Shown one piece after another: positions 17,442-26,604 of a stretch of DNA of 64,000 nt. The stretch's first letter is position 1, and each line of letters begins with the position of its first letter. Position numbers and translations under genes: made by a program. Under the pieces are notes generated by a model. It had not been told where the DNA came from, searched no databases, and saw only the letters and a program-made list of their open reading frames with translations. Source of the stretch: Cloacimonetes bacterium UBA5284 (lineage in GTDB: Bacteria > Cloacimonadota > Cloacimonadia > Cloacimonadales > Cloacimonadaceae); NCBI GenBank assembly GCA_002410505.1, contig DHSO01000040.1:6849-70848 (forward strand). Direction: 5' to 3'.

Positions 17442-18684
17442 AAAGCCTTACTTTAATCTGCTTAATGCTTTTCTCATCACTATCCATTATTTCCAGCTTC
17501 ATGTTTTCATCCAGCTCGTAGATTTCGCCCACTTGAGGCACATGATTGAATTCTGCCAGTAGGAATTCTGCCATATTGTCATAATCTTCCACAGATATCT
17601 CACGGGAGAATTCCTGGTTAAACTGGCGCACGCTGTAGTTTCCACTCACCAAAAACGAGCCATCTTCACAGCTACTGAATTCAGGGATCTCGTCGGCGTC
17701 ATATTCGTCCTGGATCTCGCCCACGATCTCTTCCAGAATGTCTTCCAAAGAAATGATGCCCGAGGTTCCGCCATATTCATCCACCACCACCGCCACTTGT
17801 AGCTTTTTTTGCTTGAGCTGGTTCAGCAAAGTCTGGATCTTCATATTTTCTGTTACGAACCAGGCAGGGCGCATCAATTCTGAGATACTTTCCTTTTCCG
17901 GATACAGGATCAGGTCTTTCACATAGATGATGCCGACAATATCGTCGATAGTCTCTTTGTAAACCGGGATACGTGAATATCCGCTTTCCACAATCAGCTC
18001 TTTTAGTTCTTCCAGGCTGTTGTTTTCTTCGATGGCGGTCACTTTCACCCTGGGTACATAGATTTCGCTGATCTCGGCTTCTCTAAAACGAAAGAGACCT
18101 ACCAGCATGCGTTTCTCGTGTTCTTCGAGGGACGCGGAGGAGGAATCGCTTTGGATGAGATGATGAAAGTCCTCTTCGGTAAAGCGTTGACCGGCATTCT
18201 TATCGGTGGAGTGTTTGCTGGAGATCACCTCGCTCAGTTTCACAAAGATCCACACCAAAGGACTGAAGATGAACTGGATGAAAGCCAGCGGATAGGCGAG
18301 GATCAGGCTCAATTCATTGGCCTTAGAGAGTGCGATCAGCTTTGGTACGATCTCTCCAAAAAAGAGAATAACGACGGTCACGATGATGATTTGCAGAGTG
18401 ATTACCAGCGACAGATCCCAGTGCTGTGCCTTGGCCATATTGTAAGCCAAAACTGTGCTGAAGGATGACAGCGCGATGTTTACGAATGTATTGCACAATA
18501 GCAATGTGACCAACAGTTTGCGGGGGCGGGAAAGCAGCTTGATTACCAGATTTTCTCTGCGTCCCCCGGTGTTTTCCAATTTCTTCAGATATATTCTGCT
18601 AAGCGAAAACATTGCTGTTTCGCTGCCCGAGAAGAAGGCCGAAAGGGCTACCAGCAATATCATGTAAAAGATCTCAGGGGTCAT
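17425..18684 (-). CDS. CNNM/CorC-HlyC family membrane protein with CBS pair
   Basis: The 419-residue protein has an N-terminal DUF21 membrane domain with about four helices (residues 1-170, beginning MILLVALSAFFSGSETAMFS). Two CBS motifs follow (VPRVKVTAIEENNSLEEL and the segment containing VVVDEYGGTSGIISLEDILE), then a C-terminal CorC/HlyC domain. The order and length match the hemolysin-like UPF0053 group, now linked to magnesium or other divalent cation export. It overlaps ybeY by 4 nt, a frequent neighbour arrangement in bacteria. Confidence 0.92.
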   Translation of the reverse strand: MTPEIFYMILLVALSAFFSGSETAMFSLSRIYLKKLENTGGRRENLVIKLLSRPRKLLVTLLLCNTFVNIALSSFSTVLAYNMAKAQHWDLSLVITLQIIIVTVVILFFGEIVPKLIALSKANELSLILAYPLAFIQFIFSPLVWIFVKLSEVISSKHSTDKNAGQRFTEEDFHHLIQSDSSSASLEEHEKRMLVGLFRFREAEISEIYVPRVKVTAIEENNSLEELKELIVESGYSRIPVYKETIDDIVGIIYVKDLILYPEKESISELMRPAWFVTENMKIQTLLNQLKQKKLQVAVVVDEYGGTSGIISLEDILEEIVGEIQDEYDADEIPEFSSCEDGSFLVSGNYSVRQFNQEFSREISVEDYDNMAEFLLAEFNHVPQVGEIYELDENMKLEIMDSDEKSIKQIKVRLCEEYA

Positions 18685-19121
18685 CTTTCCTGCCCTTTCG
18701 GAATTTGCTTTCGGTAATTATCTTCTGCGTCTTCCATTTTTTTCTTGTCTGCGGTTCGGATATGATCGTAACCTGCCAAATGAAGCAAGGCATGTATCAG
18801 AACCTGCCAAAATTCCTCTTTATAAGTATTTTTTCCCTTTTGTGAGAATACCTGTTTTGTGTCAATGATTATATCGCAGATTCTGGTCTCAAGTCCCTGA
18901 AAGACTATGCTTTCTCCTACAAAACTGAGGACATCCGTAACGGCGTCTACGCCCCTATAAAGCTTGTTGATGCGCCGTATTTCCTTGCCATCAGTGCATA
19001 AAAGACCTATCTGATATTCGATGCCCGGCGTTTCAGCAGCCAGTATAATGCGGGCAGTTTGCTCTACTTGTTCCGGGCTTATATCGGGAGGTAAATCCCC
19101 CTGAACCTCAACGCTTGTCAT
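18681..19121 (-). CDS. ybeY: rRNA maturation RNase YbeY
   Basis: YbeY is a single-strand endoribonuclease for 16S rRNA 3'-end maturation and ribosome quality control. The 146-residue protein carries the signature metal site HALLHLAGYDH (H-x3-H-x5-H, about residues 111-121), preceded by INKLYRGVDAVTDVLSF, the family's other conserved block. It overlaps the upstream PgpH-like gene by 14 nt. The order pgpH, ybeY, CBS-domain transporter is common, often with phoH before it; phoH is not seen here. Confidence 0.95.
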   Translation of the reverse strand: MTSVEVQGDLPPDISPEQVEQTARIILAAETPGIEYQIGLLCTDGKEIRRINKLYRGVDAVTDVLSFVGESIVFQGLETRICDIIIDTKQVFSQKGKNTYKEEFWQVLIHALLHLAGYDHIRTADKKKMEDAEDNYRKQIPKGQER

Positions 19122-21201
19122 TTTCTTCGGGATAATCCAGCCTTTTTCGGTAGATGCTGCCCAATACCGGCAACATAGATTGCTTGATGTTAGATAGATC
19201 CTTCATGGTAATCGGGGCCTCGTCAAATTGCCCTTCACGAATCAAGCGGGTGATAGTGTCGTCGATGATCTTTTCGATGTCTTTTTCACTTGTGATGGTT
19301 TTAGCTTTGGTAGTACTTTCCACTATGTCCGCTATCATTACCAGGACAGCTTCTTTGCTTTGGGGACGGGGACCGGGATATTGATAGTCCTTAGCTTCCG
19401 TACTCAGGTTCATCTTTTCTGCGCGATCATAGAAATAGCGGATGACGCTGTTGCCGTGATGTTGCATTATAACGTCTATTACCGGCCGGGGGATCTTGTA
19501 TTTCTTTGCCAGAGCGATACCTTCCAGCACGTGGTTTTTTATCAGTGACGCGCTTTTATCCGGGCTCATCTCATCGTGAATTTCGGCTGAATCGGCGTTG
19601 TTTTCCGTAAAGATCTCTGTATTGATGATCTTGCCGATGTCGTGATAATAGCTGCCTACCCTTGCCAGTAGAGGATTTGCACCAATGGCTTCTGCCGCGC
19701 GTTCTGCCAGATTCCCCACGATGAGGCTGTGATGATAAGTGCCTACCGCCGATGTCGCCAGCTTCTTCAGAAGCGGATGGTTGAAATCCAGCAGTTCCAA
19801 CAGGGTCTGTTTGGTGGCGCGATTCCACTTTTTCTCGTAATAGGGAACCAACATCAGGATACCCATGATGCTGATCGAGCTTGAGATCATGCCAAAGCCG
19901 ATGTTGCGAAACACGATGTTGATGGGATCGCTTTTGTAGATGGATAGCGCCAAGCTTACCACGCTTCCGCTGATGAGCAGGTAAAACCAGATCGATAGAA
20001 ACTCGTGTTGCGCTTTTTGACGCTTGATCAAGATGATTGTGATTATTGTGCTGAGGATGAAGATCACCGGAGTGTAGGTCTCCCAATGAATAAATGGCGT
20101 GATGATCAGGGCAGAAGTTACGGCATACAATATGCCAAATTCGGCTCCTATCAATATTGCCGCAGAGATCACCGTCAAAGCAAAGGGGATCAACAAACCG
20201 TTCAGACCAAGAACATGGTTGCTAAGCACCGCAAACAAAACACTGAGGATGAAACCGAGATTTATTGGCAGATAATCCGCAATATGCTCGCGCAGATCGT
20301 GGTTGAAGAGCCTGTAATAGTGATTTGCCAGGATTAATATCACAAACACATAGATCAAGAGTCCAAAGGCCAGCAACATCTGTTGCACAGCGCTTTTTTG
20401 TACGTTGCGGTTCCGGTATGCCGCTTGTAGCGACTCCAGCTTTTCGATGTCACCCTTACTAATCCTGGCATTCTTGCGGATGATGATCTCATTTTGCAGA
20501 ACCACACCTTCCGTATCCGGGATCTGACTCAGCTTGCGTTGGCTCAGCTCTGCCAGGGTTTCTTCGTCTTTCAAAATATTCGCTTTTATCAGCTTTGCTT
20601 TCATGGAATCGATCAGTAAAGTTGCCGGGGGCACGGACTCCCTTAATGAGGCCAGTGCTTCGTCTATGGAATAGAAGTCACTCAGTGGACGCCGGGATTC
20701 ACTATTCAGATTCCAGAAACTGATCTCTTCGCCGCTGATGTCGGCATAAATTCCCTTGGTATAAACATCCGTGATCGCAGCGCGCAAGCTTTCATACACC
20801 TCATCCCGCTTGCCCTGTTCCGCGGCAAACACCAAAGCTTCTGGTGTGATCTTGAAACCTGCTTTGTCAAATTCTGATGCCAAGGCACCGGAATTCATAT
20901 CTGGATTGCTGTAGAAGATAGCCCAGATTTGATCGATGGCACTAAGGGCATCAAAGAGCGGCTCATCATAGATACGGTATGGCGTTGGCAGACTTTGAAC
21001 GCTTTGTTCCTGCTCCAGACTGAGTTGTTCCGGACTTTTTAGAACGGAGAAATCGAAGGGAGCGATTACTTCAGTATCCGCTACCTGTCCTTCTCGCAGC
21101 CGAAACTCCGGGTAATTGTAACGTCCTACCGCAAATATGTGATATAGACCCACGATCACGAAGGCCGTTAGAGTTATTATCAATATGTATTTCGAATTCA
21201 T
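19108..21201 (-). CDS. pgpH: 7TMR-HD family cyclic di-AMP phosphodiesterase (PgpH-like)
   Basis: The 697-residue protein has one N-terminal membrane helix (about 5-25), a long extracytoplasmic 7TMR-HDED domain (about 30-280), and six to seven helices (about 290-470). It ends in a cytoplasmic HD domain: GTYHHSLIVGNLAERAAEAI, then YYHDIGKI near 525-532, HVLEGIALAKKYKIPRPVID and MQHHGNSVIRYF. The HD metal ligands are intact. PgpH hydrolyses c-di-AMP, but no cyclase is in the window. It is the first gene of a 14-gene packed run. An AGGA ribosome site precedes the ATG. Confidence 0.92.
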   Translation of the reverse strand: MNSKYILIITLTAFVIVGLYHIFAVGRYNYPEFRLREGQVADTEVIAPFDFSVLKSPEQLSLEQEQSVQSLPTPYRIYDEPLFDALSAIDQIWAIFYSNPDMNSGALASEFDKAGFKITPEALVFAAEQGKRDEVYESLRAAITDVYTKGIYADISGEEISFWNLNSESRRPLSDFYSIDEALASLRESVPPATLLIDSMKAKLIKANILKDEETLAELSQRKLSQIPDTEGVVLQNEIIIRKNARISKGDIEKLESLQAAYRNRNVQKSAVQQMLLAFGLLIYVFVILILANHYYRLFNHDLREHIADYLPINLGFILSVLFAVLSNHVLGLNGLLIPFALTVISAAILIGAEFGILYAVTSALIITPFIHWETYTPVIFILSTIITIILIKRQKAQHEFLSIWFYLLISGSVVSLALSIYKSDPINIVFRNIGFGMISSSISIMGILMLVPYYEKKWNRATKQTLLELLDFNHPLLKKLATSAVGTYHHSLIVGNLAERAAEAIGANPLLARVGSYYHDIGKIINTEIFTENNADSAEIHDEMSPDKSASLIKNHVLEGIALAKKYKIPRPVIDVIMQHHGNSVIRYFYDRAEKMNLSTEAKDYQYPGPRPQSKEAVLVMIADIVESTTKAKTITSEKDIEKIIDDTITRLIREGQFDEAPITMKDLSNIKQSMLPVLGSIYRKRLDYPEENDKR

Positions 21202-21361
21202 TTTTCCTGTTTAAGCACTGCCCCAATATTGTCAAGCATCATCTTGTTCTGTTCGGCTTCGTTCCAATAAATACTTGTGCTTTTTATTGTCATTTGAGCC
21301 TGCTTCAGGATTTGGCTTCCGGGCACATAGGGAATAGAAAGAAGTGCTTACAGAAATTTGG

Positions 21362-21389
21362 TTGACAGAAAAGTAAGGCTGGATAGTGT
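21362..21389 (+). promoter_or_regulatory. Probable promoter of the secreted beta-propeller gene
   Basis: TTGACA at 21362-21367 is a perfect -35 box. A weak -10, TAGTGT at 21384-21389, follows after 16 nt. A strong ribosome site (GAGGGGAGAG, 21405-21414) comes before the ATG at 21417. This is the only plus-strand gene in the left 31 kb, so it needs its own promoter. Confidence 0.5.
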
Positions 21390-21416
21390 GAACCAAATTC
21401 TTTCGAGGGGAGAGAA

Positions 21417-22931
21417 ATGAAGCGTTTGCATGCTCTTTGTCTGCTGCTGTGTCTGTCTGTAATGGCGCAAGCTTTCAATCTTGACTGTTACAGCTTTCCA
21501 AACAGCAATGATCCGTTACAAATTCCGACATATGTGCCGGACAGCGATGAAGTATGTCATCCGGATGTTCTGTATTTCCCGCAAGGGTGGAACGGTAGTA
21601 AATACTGGATGAGTAACACTCCCTATCCGTCCAGCAATGTGGCATTTGAGAATCCGTCAATTGTGGTATCCAACGACGGTCTGAATTGGGGAGAACCCCC
21701 CGGCATCGAAAATCCCATCGCGGATGTCTATCAGGGAACAGATATCAACAACAACTACAATTCGGATTCCCAGCTTTTCCGCTATCCTGACGGAGCTACG
21801 ATTGGCCTTATCTGGCGCCAGAAAAACGGTTGGAACAACGAGCTCTTGAAGCTGAAAACATCGCAAAACGGAATAGACTGGAGTAGCGCAAGCACCATAC
21901 TGTCGGTATGGAACACCGATCCAGATCTGAACGAGAGTGTGTTGTCGCCTTGCATCCTTTTCAACGGCAGTAGTTACATGCTTTGGACAGTGAACACAAA
22001 AGTGAATCCACGCGGGGTCTATCTGCGTCATTCCATGACTCCGGATTTCTCGGACAGTGAAGCTATCCTGACCGATATCGGTGAGTTTCCCGAAGGCTTC
22101 AGAGTGTGGCACATGGACGTGGAGTTTATCGAGGGATTTTTCCATATGCTGGCCTCTGTGGGCAATCCCGATACGCAAGAGGGGCGAGTGCTGTATCTGG
22201 GCAAATCGTTGGATGGGATCCACTGGTCATTTAGCTCTCAACCCGTGATGACAGGCGTTTATGGCGCTTGGGATGCCCTACTATATCGTTCTGCCTTCAT
22301 CCCTGACGACATCGGCACCGGCTACAAAGTATGGTATGGCAGCATGAATACTCCACGCTGGCGCATCGGATACAGCGAATCACAGGTAAATGGCTATCTG
22401 GAAGGTCCGCACAATCTTCAGGTTGATCATTTCTATGACGGGCAGAACCATTATGCCATCAGTTGGCAGGCACCTACGGAAGACATCCTTGGCTACAAAT
22501 TCTACCTGAACTATGAACTTTATGCCACCCTGACTAGTTCTCAAAATCACATCAACCTCACGATCAACCAAGCAGCTCCCCACGAAGAGCGAGTCGTGAT
22601 CGCAGTTACGGCTTTGTATGCAAACGGCGAATCCGATCCCCTAGTTGAGCGACTACATATAGCTATGTCCAATCCCCAAGAACCCGCTTTACCAAGAGAT
22701 CAGCCGGGTATCTTTCCCAATCCCTTCAAACAAGGATTTTATCTGGATAAAGCATCACTGCGAGGGATCGTGGAGCTTTACGATTTGAAGGGACGTCGTT
22801 TGATGCGTGAAGCACCGGGGAAAGACCAATTCATTGAGCCTGATTCATCTTTGCCCAGCGGCGTTTATCTGATACGATTCATCACTGTAGACGGAGCCTC
22901 ACATACCATTAAGGTGCTGAAGATGAAGTAG
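21417..22931 (+). CDS. Secreted five-bladed-propeller (GH43/GH32-like) protein with type IX sorting tail
   Basis: The 504-residue protein has a clear signal peptide (MKRLHALCLLLCLSVMAQA). Residues about 45-325 look like a glycosidase-type beta-propeller: HPDVLYFPQGWNG, ENPSIVVSNDGLNWGEP, SQNGIDWSS, and RHSMTPDF, the repeated DG-x-W pattern seen in GH32/GH43 and related sugar-binding folds. A fibronectin-III-like domain follows (about 340-415). The last 75 residues (FPNPFKQGFYLDKA, then VELYDLKGRRL, then LPSGVYLIRF) form a type IX secretion C-terminal sorting domain. I cannot assign catalytic residues. It is likely secreted and anchored at the surface. Confidence 0.83.
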   Translation: MKRLHALCLLLCLSVMAQAFNLDCYSFPNSNDPLQIPTYVPDSDEVCHPDVLYFPQGWNGSKYWMSNTPYPSSNVAFENPSIVVSNDGLNWGEPPGIENPIADVYQGTDINNNYNSDSQLFRYPDGATIGLIWRQKNGWNNELLKLKTSQNGIDWSSASTILSVWNTDPDLNESVLSPCILFNGSSYMLWTVNTKVNPRGVYLRHSMTPDFSDSEAILTDIGEFPEGFRVWHMDVEFIEGFFHMLASVGNPDTQEGRVLYLGKSLDGIHWSFSSQPVMTGVYGAWDALLYRSAFIPDDIGTGYKVWYGSMNTPRWRIGYSESQVNGYLEGPHNLQVDHFYDGQNHYAISWQAPTEDILGYKFYLNYELYATLTSSQNHINLTINQAAPHEERVVIAVTALYANGESDPLVERLHIAMSNPQEPALPRDQPGIFPNPFKQGFYLDKASLRGIVELYDLKGRRLMREAPGKDQFIEPDSSLPSGVYLIRFITVDGASHTIKVLKMK

Positions 22932-22985
22932 CATGGCCCGGCAGCTTTCACTCCAGCAATAGTTCGCTTTAGTCGACTGGGATAT

Positions 22986-24281
22986 TCAGTCTGTGATCAC
23001 TCTGCCATCGTTGATGTCACAACTGATCAGTGTACCTTGGGGACGGGCATAGGGCATTTGGAACCTGATATAATGATCTGAGAGAATCTCGGCTTTGGCA
23101 TTATCATCCGCTTCGTTGATTCCTCTAAGGGTTATATTGTTTTTCTTCAGACATTCTATGTAGGCTTGTTTTTTACTGTTCGAGAGGGCGCTGAGACATC
23201 TAACTCTCTCTTTTTTTATCGCGTTAGGCAGGTGTCCCGGCATCTTGTCGGCTTTGGTACCCTTGCGTCTGGAATAGGGAAACACATGCAAGTAGGCAAT
23301 CGGCAAGCTATTCAGGAATTCATATGTCTGCAGGTATTGTTCTTCGCTTTCACCGGGAAATCCGCAGATCAGGTCAAAACCAATCGCCGCATCAGGATAT
23401 AAATCGATGATTCTGGTAATGAGTCTTTCAATCAAAAGAGTGTCGTAGTGCCTACCCATGCTTTTCAGGATGCTGTCGCAACCGCTTTGCAGGGGTATGT
23501 GGAAGTGAGGGCAAAGCTTGTCCACAGTGCTCAGTTTTTGCAAAAGTCCCTTACTAAGCAGCTGCGGCTCGATCGATGAGATCCGGATCAGCTCAATTGC
23601 CGGGATCTCTGCGATACCGGTCACCACATCTGCGATGTCCCTATCGCCATCGCAATACAGGCCCAAATTCACTCCACCCAAAACGATTTCATTGAAACCG
23701 CTTTCAGCGAAGATCTGGGCTTGATTTATCACGTCTTCGTAGTGGGCAGAACGGCTGTGTCCTCTAGCATAAGGTACAGCGCAATAAGCACAATAGAAAT
23801 CGCAACCATCTTGTATCTTCTGAAAGGCACGGGTATGCCCCAGCATACTGCTTACCTGTTTGTAGGCAAAGTCTTTAGCATCCATGATGTCTGTGAACAC
23901 ATTATCTTTGCCATCAAGGATTGCCGCTATATCCAGCTTGTTTTGATTATCCACTATCAGGTCCACATCTCCCATGGCGCGGATTTCTTCAAAAGAGCGT
24001 TGGGCAAAACAACCGGTAACCACTATTCGGATATGGGGCTGTTCAGCTTTGCGCAATAAAGCTTTACGGATCAGGTTACGGCTCTTGTAGTCGGTACGAT
24101 TGGTAACGGTGCAAGTGTTTATTACGTAGATATCAGCTTCTTGATTGAAGTCTACCAGTTCTGTGTCGCCAAAGCTTTGGGCAATCACGGCGGATTCGTA
24201 GAAATTGGTCTTGCAGCCCAGGGTGCTGATGGCCAGCCTGGGCTTAGGTCTTGCGGATTTTGGCATAGATGGCAGGTCCAT
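22986..24281 (-). CDS. mtaB: tRNA t6A37 methylthiotransferase MtaB
   Basis: MtaB adds a methylthio group to t6A37 of tRNAs. Three Cys of the N-terminal cluster are seen in STLGCKTNFYESA, NTCTVTN and VTGCFAQRS, and the radical-SAM cluster in CDFYCAYCAVP. The CTVTNRTDYKSRN segment favours MtaB over MiaB and RimO. GGVNLGLYCDG and a TRAM-like C-terminus follow. I choose the start at 24281; ATG at 24266 is equally possible. Both lie inside the end of purN. A longer frame to 24383 overlaps purN too far. It is the last gene of the dnaN-led run and converges with the secreted-protein gene. Confidence 0.9.
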   Translation of the reverse strand: MDLPSMPKSARPKPRLAISTLGCKTNFYESAVIAQSFGDTELVDFNQEADIYVINTCTVTNRTDYKSRNLIRKALLRKAEQPHIRIVVTGCFAQRSFEEIRAMGDVDLIVDNQNKLDIAAILDGKDNVFTDIMDAKDFAYKQVSSMLGHTRAFQKIQDGCDFYCAYCAVPYARGHSRSAHYEDVINQAQIFAESGFNEIVLGGVNLGLYCDGDRDIADVVTGIAEIPAIELIRISSIEPQLLSKGLLQKLSTVDKLCPHFHIPLQSGCDSILKSMGRHYDTLLIERLITRIIDLYPDAAIGFDLICGFPGESEEQYLQTYEFLNSLPIAYLHVFPYSRRKGTKADKMPGHLPNAIKKERVRCLSALSNSKKQAYIECLKKNNITLRGINEADDNAKAEILSDHYIRFQMPYARPQGTLISCDINDGRVITD

Positions 24282-24846
24282 ATAGGCTGTGTTCCAGGCA
24301 AAGCACTTTGGCGGCGATTTCTTCAGCACTTTGGCATTGTGATATATCGGTGGAGGCCTGAGCGATGATGGTGCCATGATCATAATCGGGATCCACCAAG
24401 TGTATGGTGGCCCCGGTTATGCTCTCTTTGTTCTCAAACACTCGGGTGTGCACACTCATGCCATACATACCTTTACCCCCGTATTTGGGCAATAGTGCCG
24501 GATGGATGTTCAGAATGGGGATATTCACAGCATTGATGAAGTCCTCAGACAGCTGCTTCATAAAGCCACACAGAGCGATCAGAGCGATGTTCTCTCGCTT
24601 CACCAGAGCTTTAAGCTCCGCTTCAAAAAAAACCATATCTTTGGCACTAATCACCAGTGTGGGAATGCCTCGTTCTTTGCACAAAGGGATTGCTGCCGCC
24701 TGCCCGGAGCAGAATATTGCGCGATGAATAACTACCGGAAGCTGCTCCCGAGAAAAATAACCATGGATCGCCAGGAGGTTCGATCCCCGGGATTTCCCGC
24801 TGCTGAGGGTGATTATTCGCTGAATCTCAGGTGTAGTTCCTGCCAT
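24244..24846 (-). CDS. purN: Phosphoribosylglycinamide formyltransferase
   Basis: PurN formylates GAR with 10-formyl-THF in purine synthesis. The 200-residue protein has the N-terminal [10 protein letters not shown] phosphate-binding loop, in a slightly diverged form of the usual SGxGSN. The catalytic core is [17 protein letters not shown] (Asn and His of the active site), and [18 protein letters not shown] follows with the catalytic Asp. The start lies inside the last codons of aspS (34-nt overlap), so translation is probably coupled. Other pur genes are absent apart from guaB on the other strand. Confidence 0.92.
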   Translation of the reverse strand: MAGTTPEIQRIITLSSGKSRGSNLLAIHGYFSREQLPVVIHRAIFCSGQAAAIPLCKERGIPTLVISAKDMVFFEAELKALVKRENIALIALCGFMKQLSEDFINAVNIPILNIHPALLPKYGGKGMYGMSVHTRVFENKESITGATIHLVDPDYDHGTIIAQASTDISQCQSAEEIAAKVLCLEHSLYGPAIYAKIRKT

Positions 24847-26591
24847 TGTCCCTCGTCAACCTCAGATGGTGCCTGATTCATCAGATCTGTGGCACGCAAA
24901 GTTTTGGGAAAAGCGATCACATCGCGAATAGAATCTGCCTGAGTAAGGATCATGATCAAACGATCCAGCCCCGGAGCGATGCCGCCGTGGGGTGGTGTGC
25001 CGTATTTTAGCGCATCCAGGAAGAAGCCGAAGCGCGGCTTCAGATCCTCTTCACTAAAACCAAGCACGGAGAATATCTTGCGCTGAATATCGTAGCGGTG
25101 ACAACGTATACTGCCGCTGGATAGCTCCATCCCGTTGCAAACCAGGTCATAGAGTTGACCCTGTATATCGCCGATCTTGCCGGGTTCATCCAGCCAGGGG
25201 ATATGCTCTTCTTTGGGCAGACTAAACATATGGTGTGCCGGTTCCCATCCACTCCCGTCTTCTTTGGCTACAAAGAGAGGAAAATCCGTAATCCAGCAGA
25301 AACTGAGGGATTGAGGATCGAAAAGCTTCAGCTGCTGTCCCAATTCATTGCGTAAGCCGGCAAGCACTTTGTGCGTGATATCCCGGGTATCTGCCACGAT
25401 TGCCAGCAGGTCACCCGCTTTGGCTTGCGCAGTAGAGATCATCGCCTCTGCTTCATCCGTGGAGATGAATTTTGAGATCCCGGTTTCCAGCCCGCTTTCT
25501 GCCACTTTTGCAAAAGCTACTCCCTTGCCGCCCAGATGCTTGGCAAGTTCCACTAATTGATCCTGTTGTTTACGGCTGAAAGCAGCTCCTTCCGGAATGC
25601 ATAGGGCTTTGATGCAGCCTTTGCTTTCCAGGCAAGCTTTGAACACCTGGAATTCGCTATGGCCAAGGATTTGAGAGAAATCTAGCAGTTCCAGACCAAA
25701 GCGCAGGTCGGGCTTGTCGCAACCGAAACGGCACATCGCTTCAGAGTAGCTCAGCTTGGGGAAGGGCAAAGGCAGCTCTACTCCTTTTATTTCTTTGAAG
25801 ATGGTATACATCAGCCTTTCCAGAAGCTCAAAGATCTCATCGCGGGTGGCAAAAGAAAGCTCGATGTCCAATTGGGTGAATTCCGGCTGGCGATCAGCAC
25901 GTAGGTCTTCATCCCTGAAACAACGTGCGATCTGATAGTAGCGGTCAAAGCCGGAGATCATCAGCAATTGCTTGAAAATCTGCGGGGATTGGGGCAGAGC
26001 ATAGAATTTGCCGGGATGAACTCTGCTGGGCACCAGATAGTCTCTTGCGCCCTCGGGTGTGCTTTTCATCAGCATGGGAGTCTCGATCTCATAGAAACCT
26101 TCACTATCCAGAAAACGGCGCATCAGACTGGTAACTTTGGCCCGGGTGATCAGAATCTCTTGCAAGCGCGGACGTCTAAGGTCCAGATAGCGGTAGGTAA
26201 GCCGCAAGTCCTCATCTGCCATGGCGCTGCCGTCAATCTGTATTGGAAGAGGCAGAGTATCATTCAACACATAGAATTCATCGGCGATGATCTCCAATTC
26301 CCCGGTGGGCATGTTCCTGTTCAGGTTTGCGCCATCTCTGCGCGCCAAAGATCCACTAACGGCTATCACATACTCATTGCGCACCTTTTCGGCTTTGGCA
26401 AAGATGTCTTTGGCTTCCGGGCGCACAACTATCTGGATGTTGCCTTTCACGTCGCGGAGATCGATGAAGATCAAACCACCCAAATCTCTGCGACGGTGTA
26501 CCCATCCCATTACCATTACTCTGCCGCCAATGGGGGCAGATACCAGGTCCGTGCTGTAGTGACTGCGTTTTAAAGATCCGAGATTATCCAT
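24813..26591 (-). CDS. aspS: Aspartyl-tRNA synthetase
   Basis: The 592-residue class II synthetase is of bacterial type. It has an N-terminal OB-fold anticodon-binding domain (about 1-110, with [19 protein letters not shown]), motif 2 in [20 protein letters not shown], a bacterial GAD insertion (about 290-420) and motif 3 in [13 protein letters not shown]. Motif 1 lies in the [15 protein letters not shown] region. Length and order are standard. Whether it is discriminating or also charges tRNA-Asn cannot be settled by eye. It lies 13 nt downstream of the potD-like gene. Confidence 0.97.
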   Translation of the reverse strand: MDNLGSLKRSHYSTDLVSAPIGGRVMVMGWVHRRRDLGGLIFIDLRDVKGNIQIVVRPEAKDIFAKAEKVRNEYVIAVSGSLARRDGANLNRNMPTGELEIIADEFYVLNDTLPLPIQIDGSAMADEDLRLTYRYLDLRRPRLQEILITRAKVTSLMRRFLDSEGFYEIETPMLMKSTPEGARDYLVPSRVHPGKFYALPQSPQIFKQLLMISGFDRYYQIARCFRDEDLRADRQPEFTQLDIELSFATRDEIFELLERLMYTIFKEIKGVELPLPFPKLSYSEAMCRFGCDKPDLRFGLELLDFSQILGHSEFQVFKACLESKGCIKALCIPEGAAFSRKQQDQLVELAKHLGGKGVAFAKVAESGLETGISKFISTDEAEAMISTAQAKAGDLLAIVADTRDITHKVLAGLRNELGQQLKLFDPQSLSFCWITDFPLFVAKEDGSGWEPAHHMFSLPKEEHIPWLDEPGKIGDIQGQLYDLVCNGMELSSGSIRCHRYDIQRKIFSVLGFSEEDLKPRFGFFLDALKYGTPPHGGIAPGLDRLIMILTQADSIRDVIAFPKTLRATDLMNQAPSEVDEGQWQELHLRFSE

Positions 26592-26604
26592 TTATAGAGT
26601 TTCC

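Noticed and set aside
21207..21235. TTGACA upstream of the pgpH-like gene as a promoter
   Set aside because: The -10 at proper spacing is poor and would overlap the AGGA ribosome site just before the ATG at 21201.
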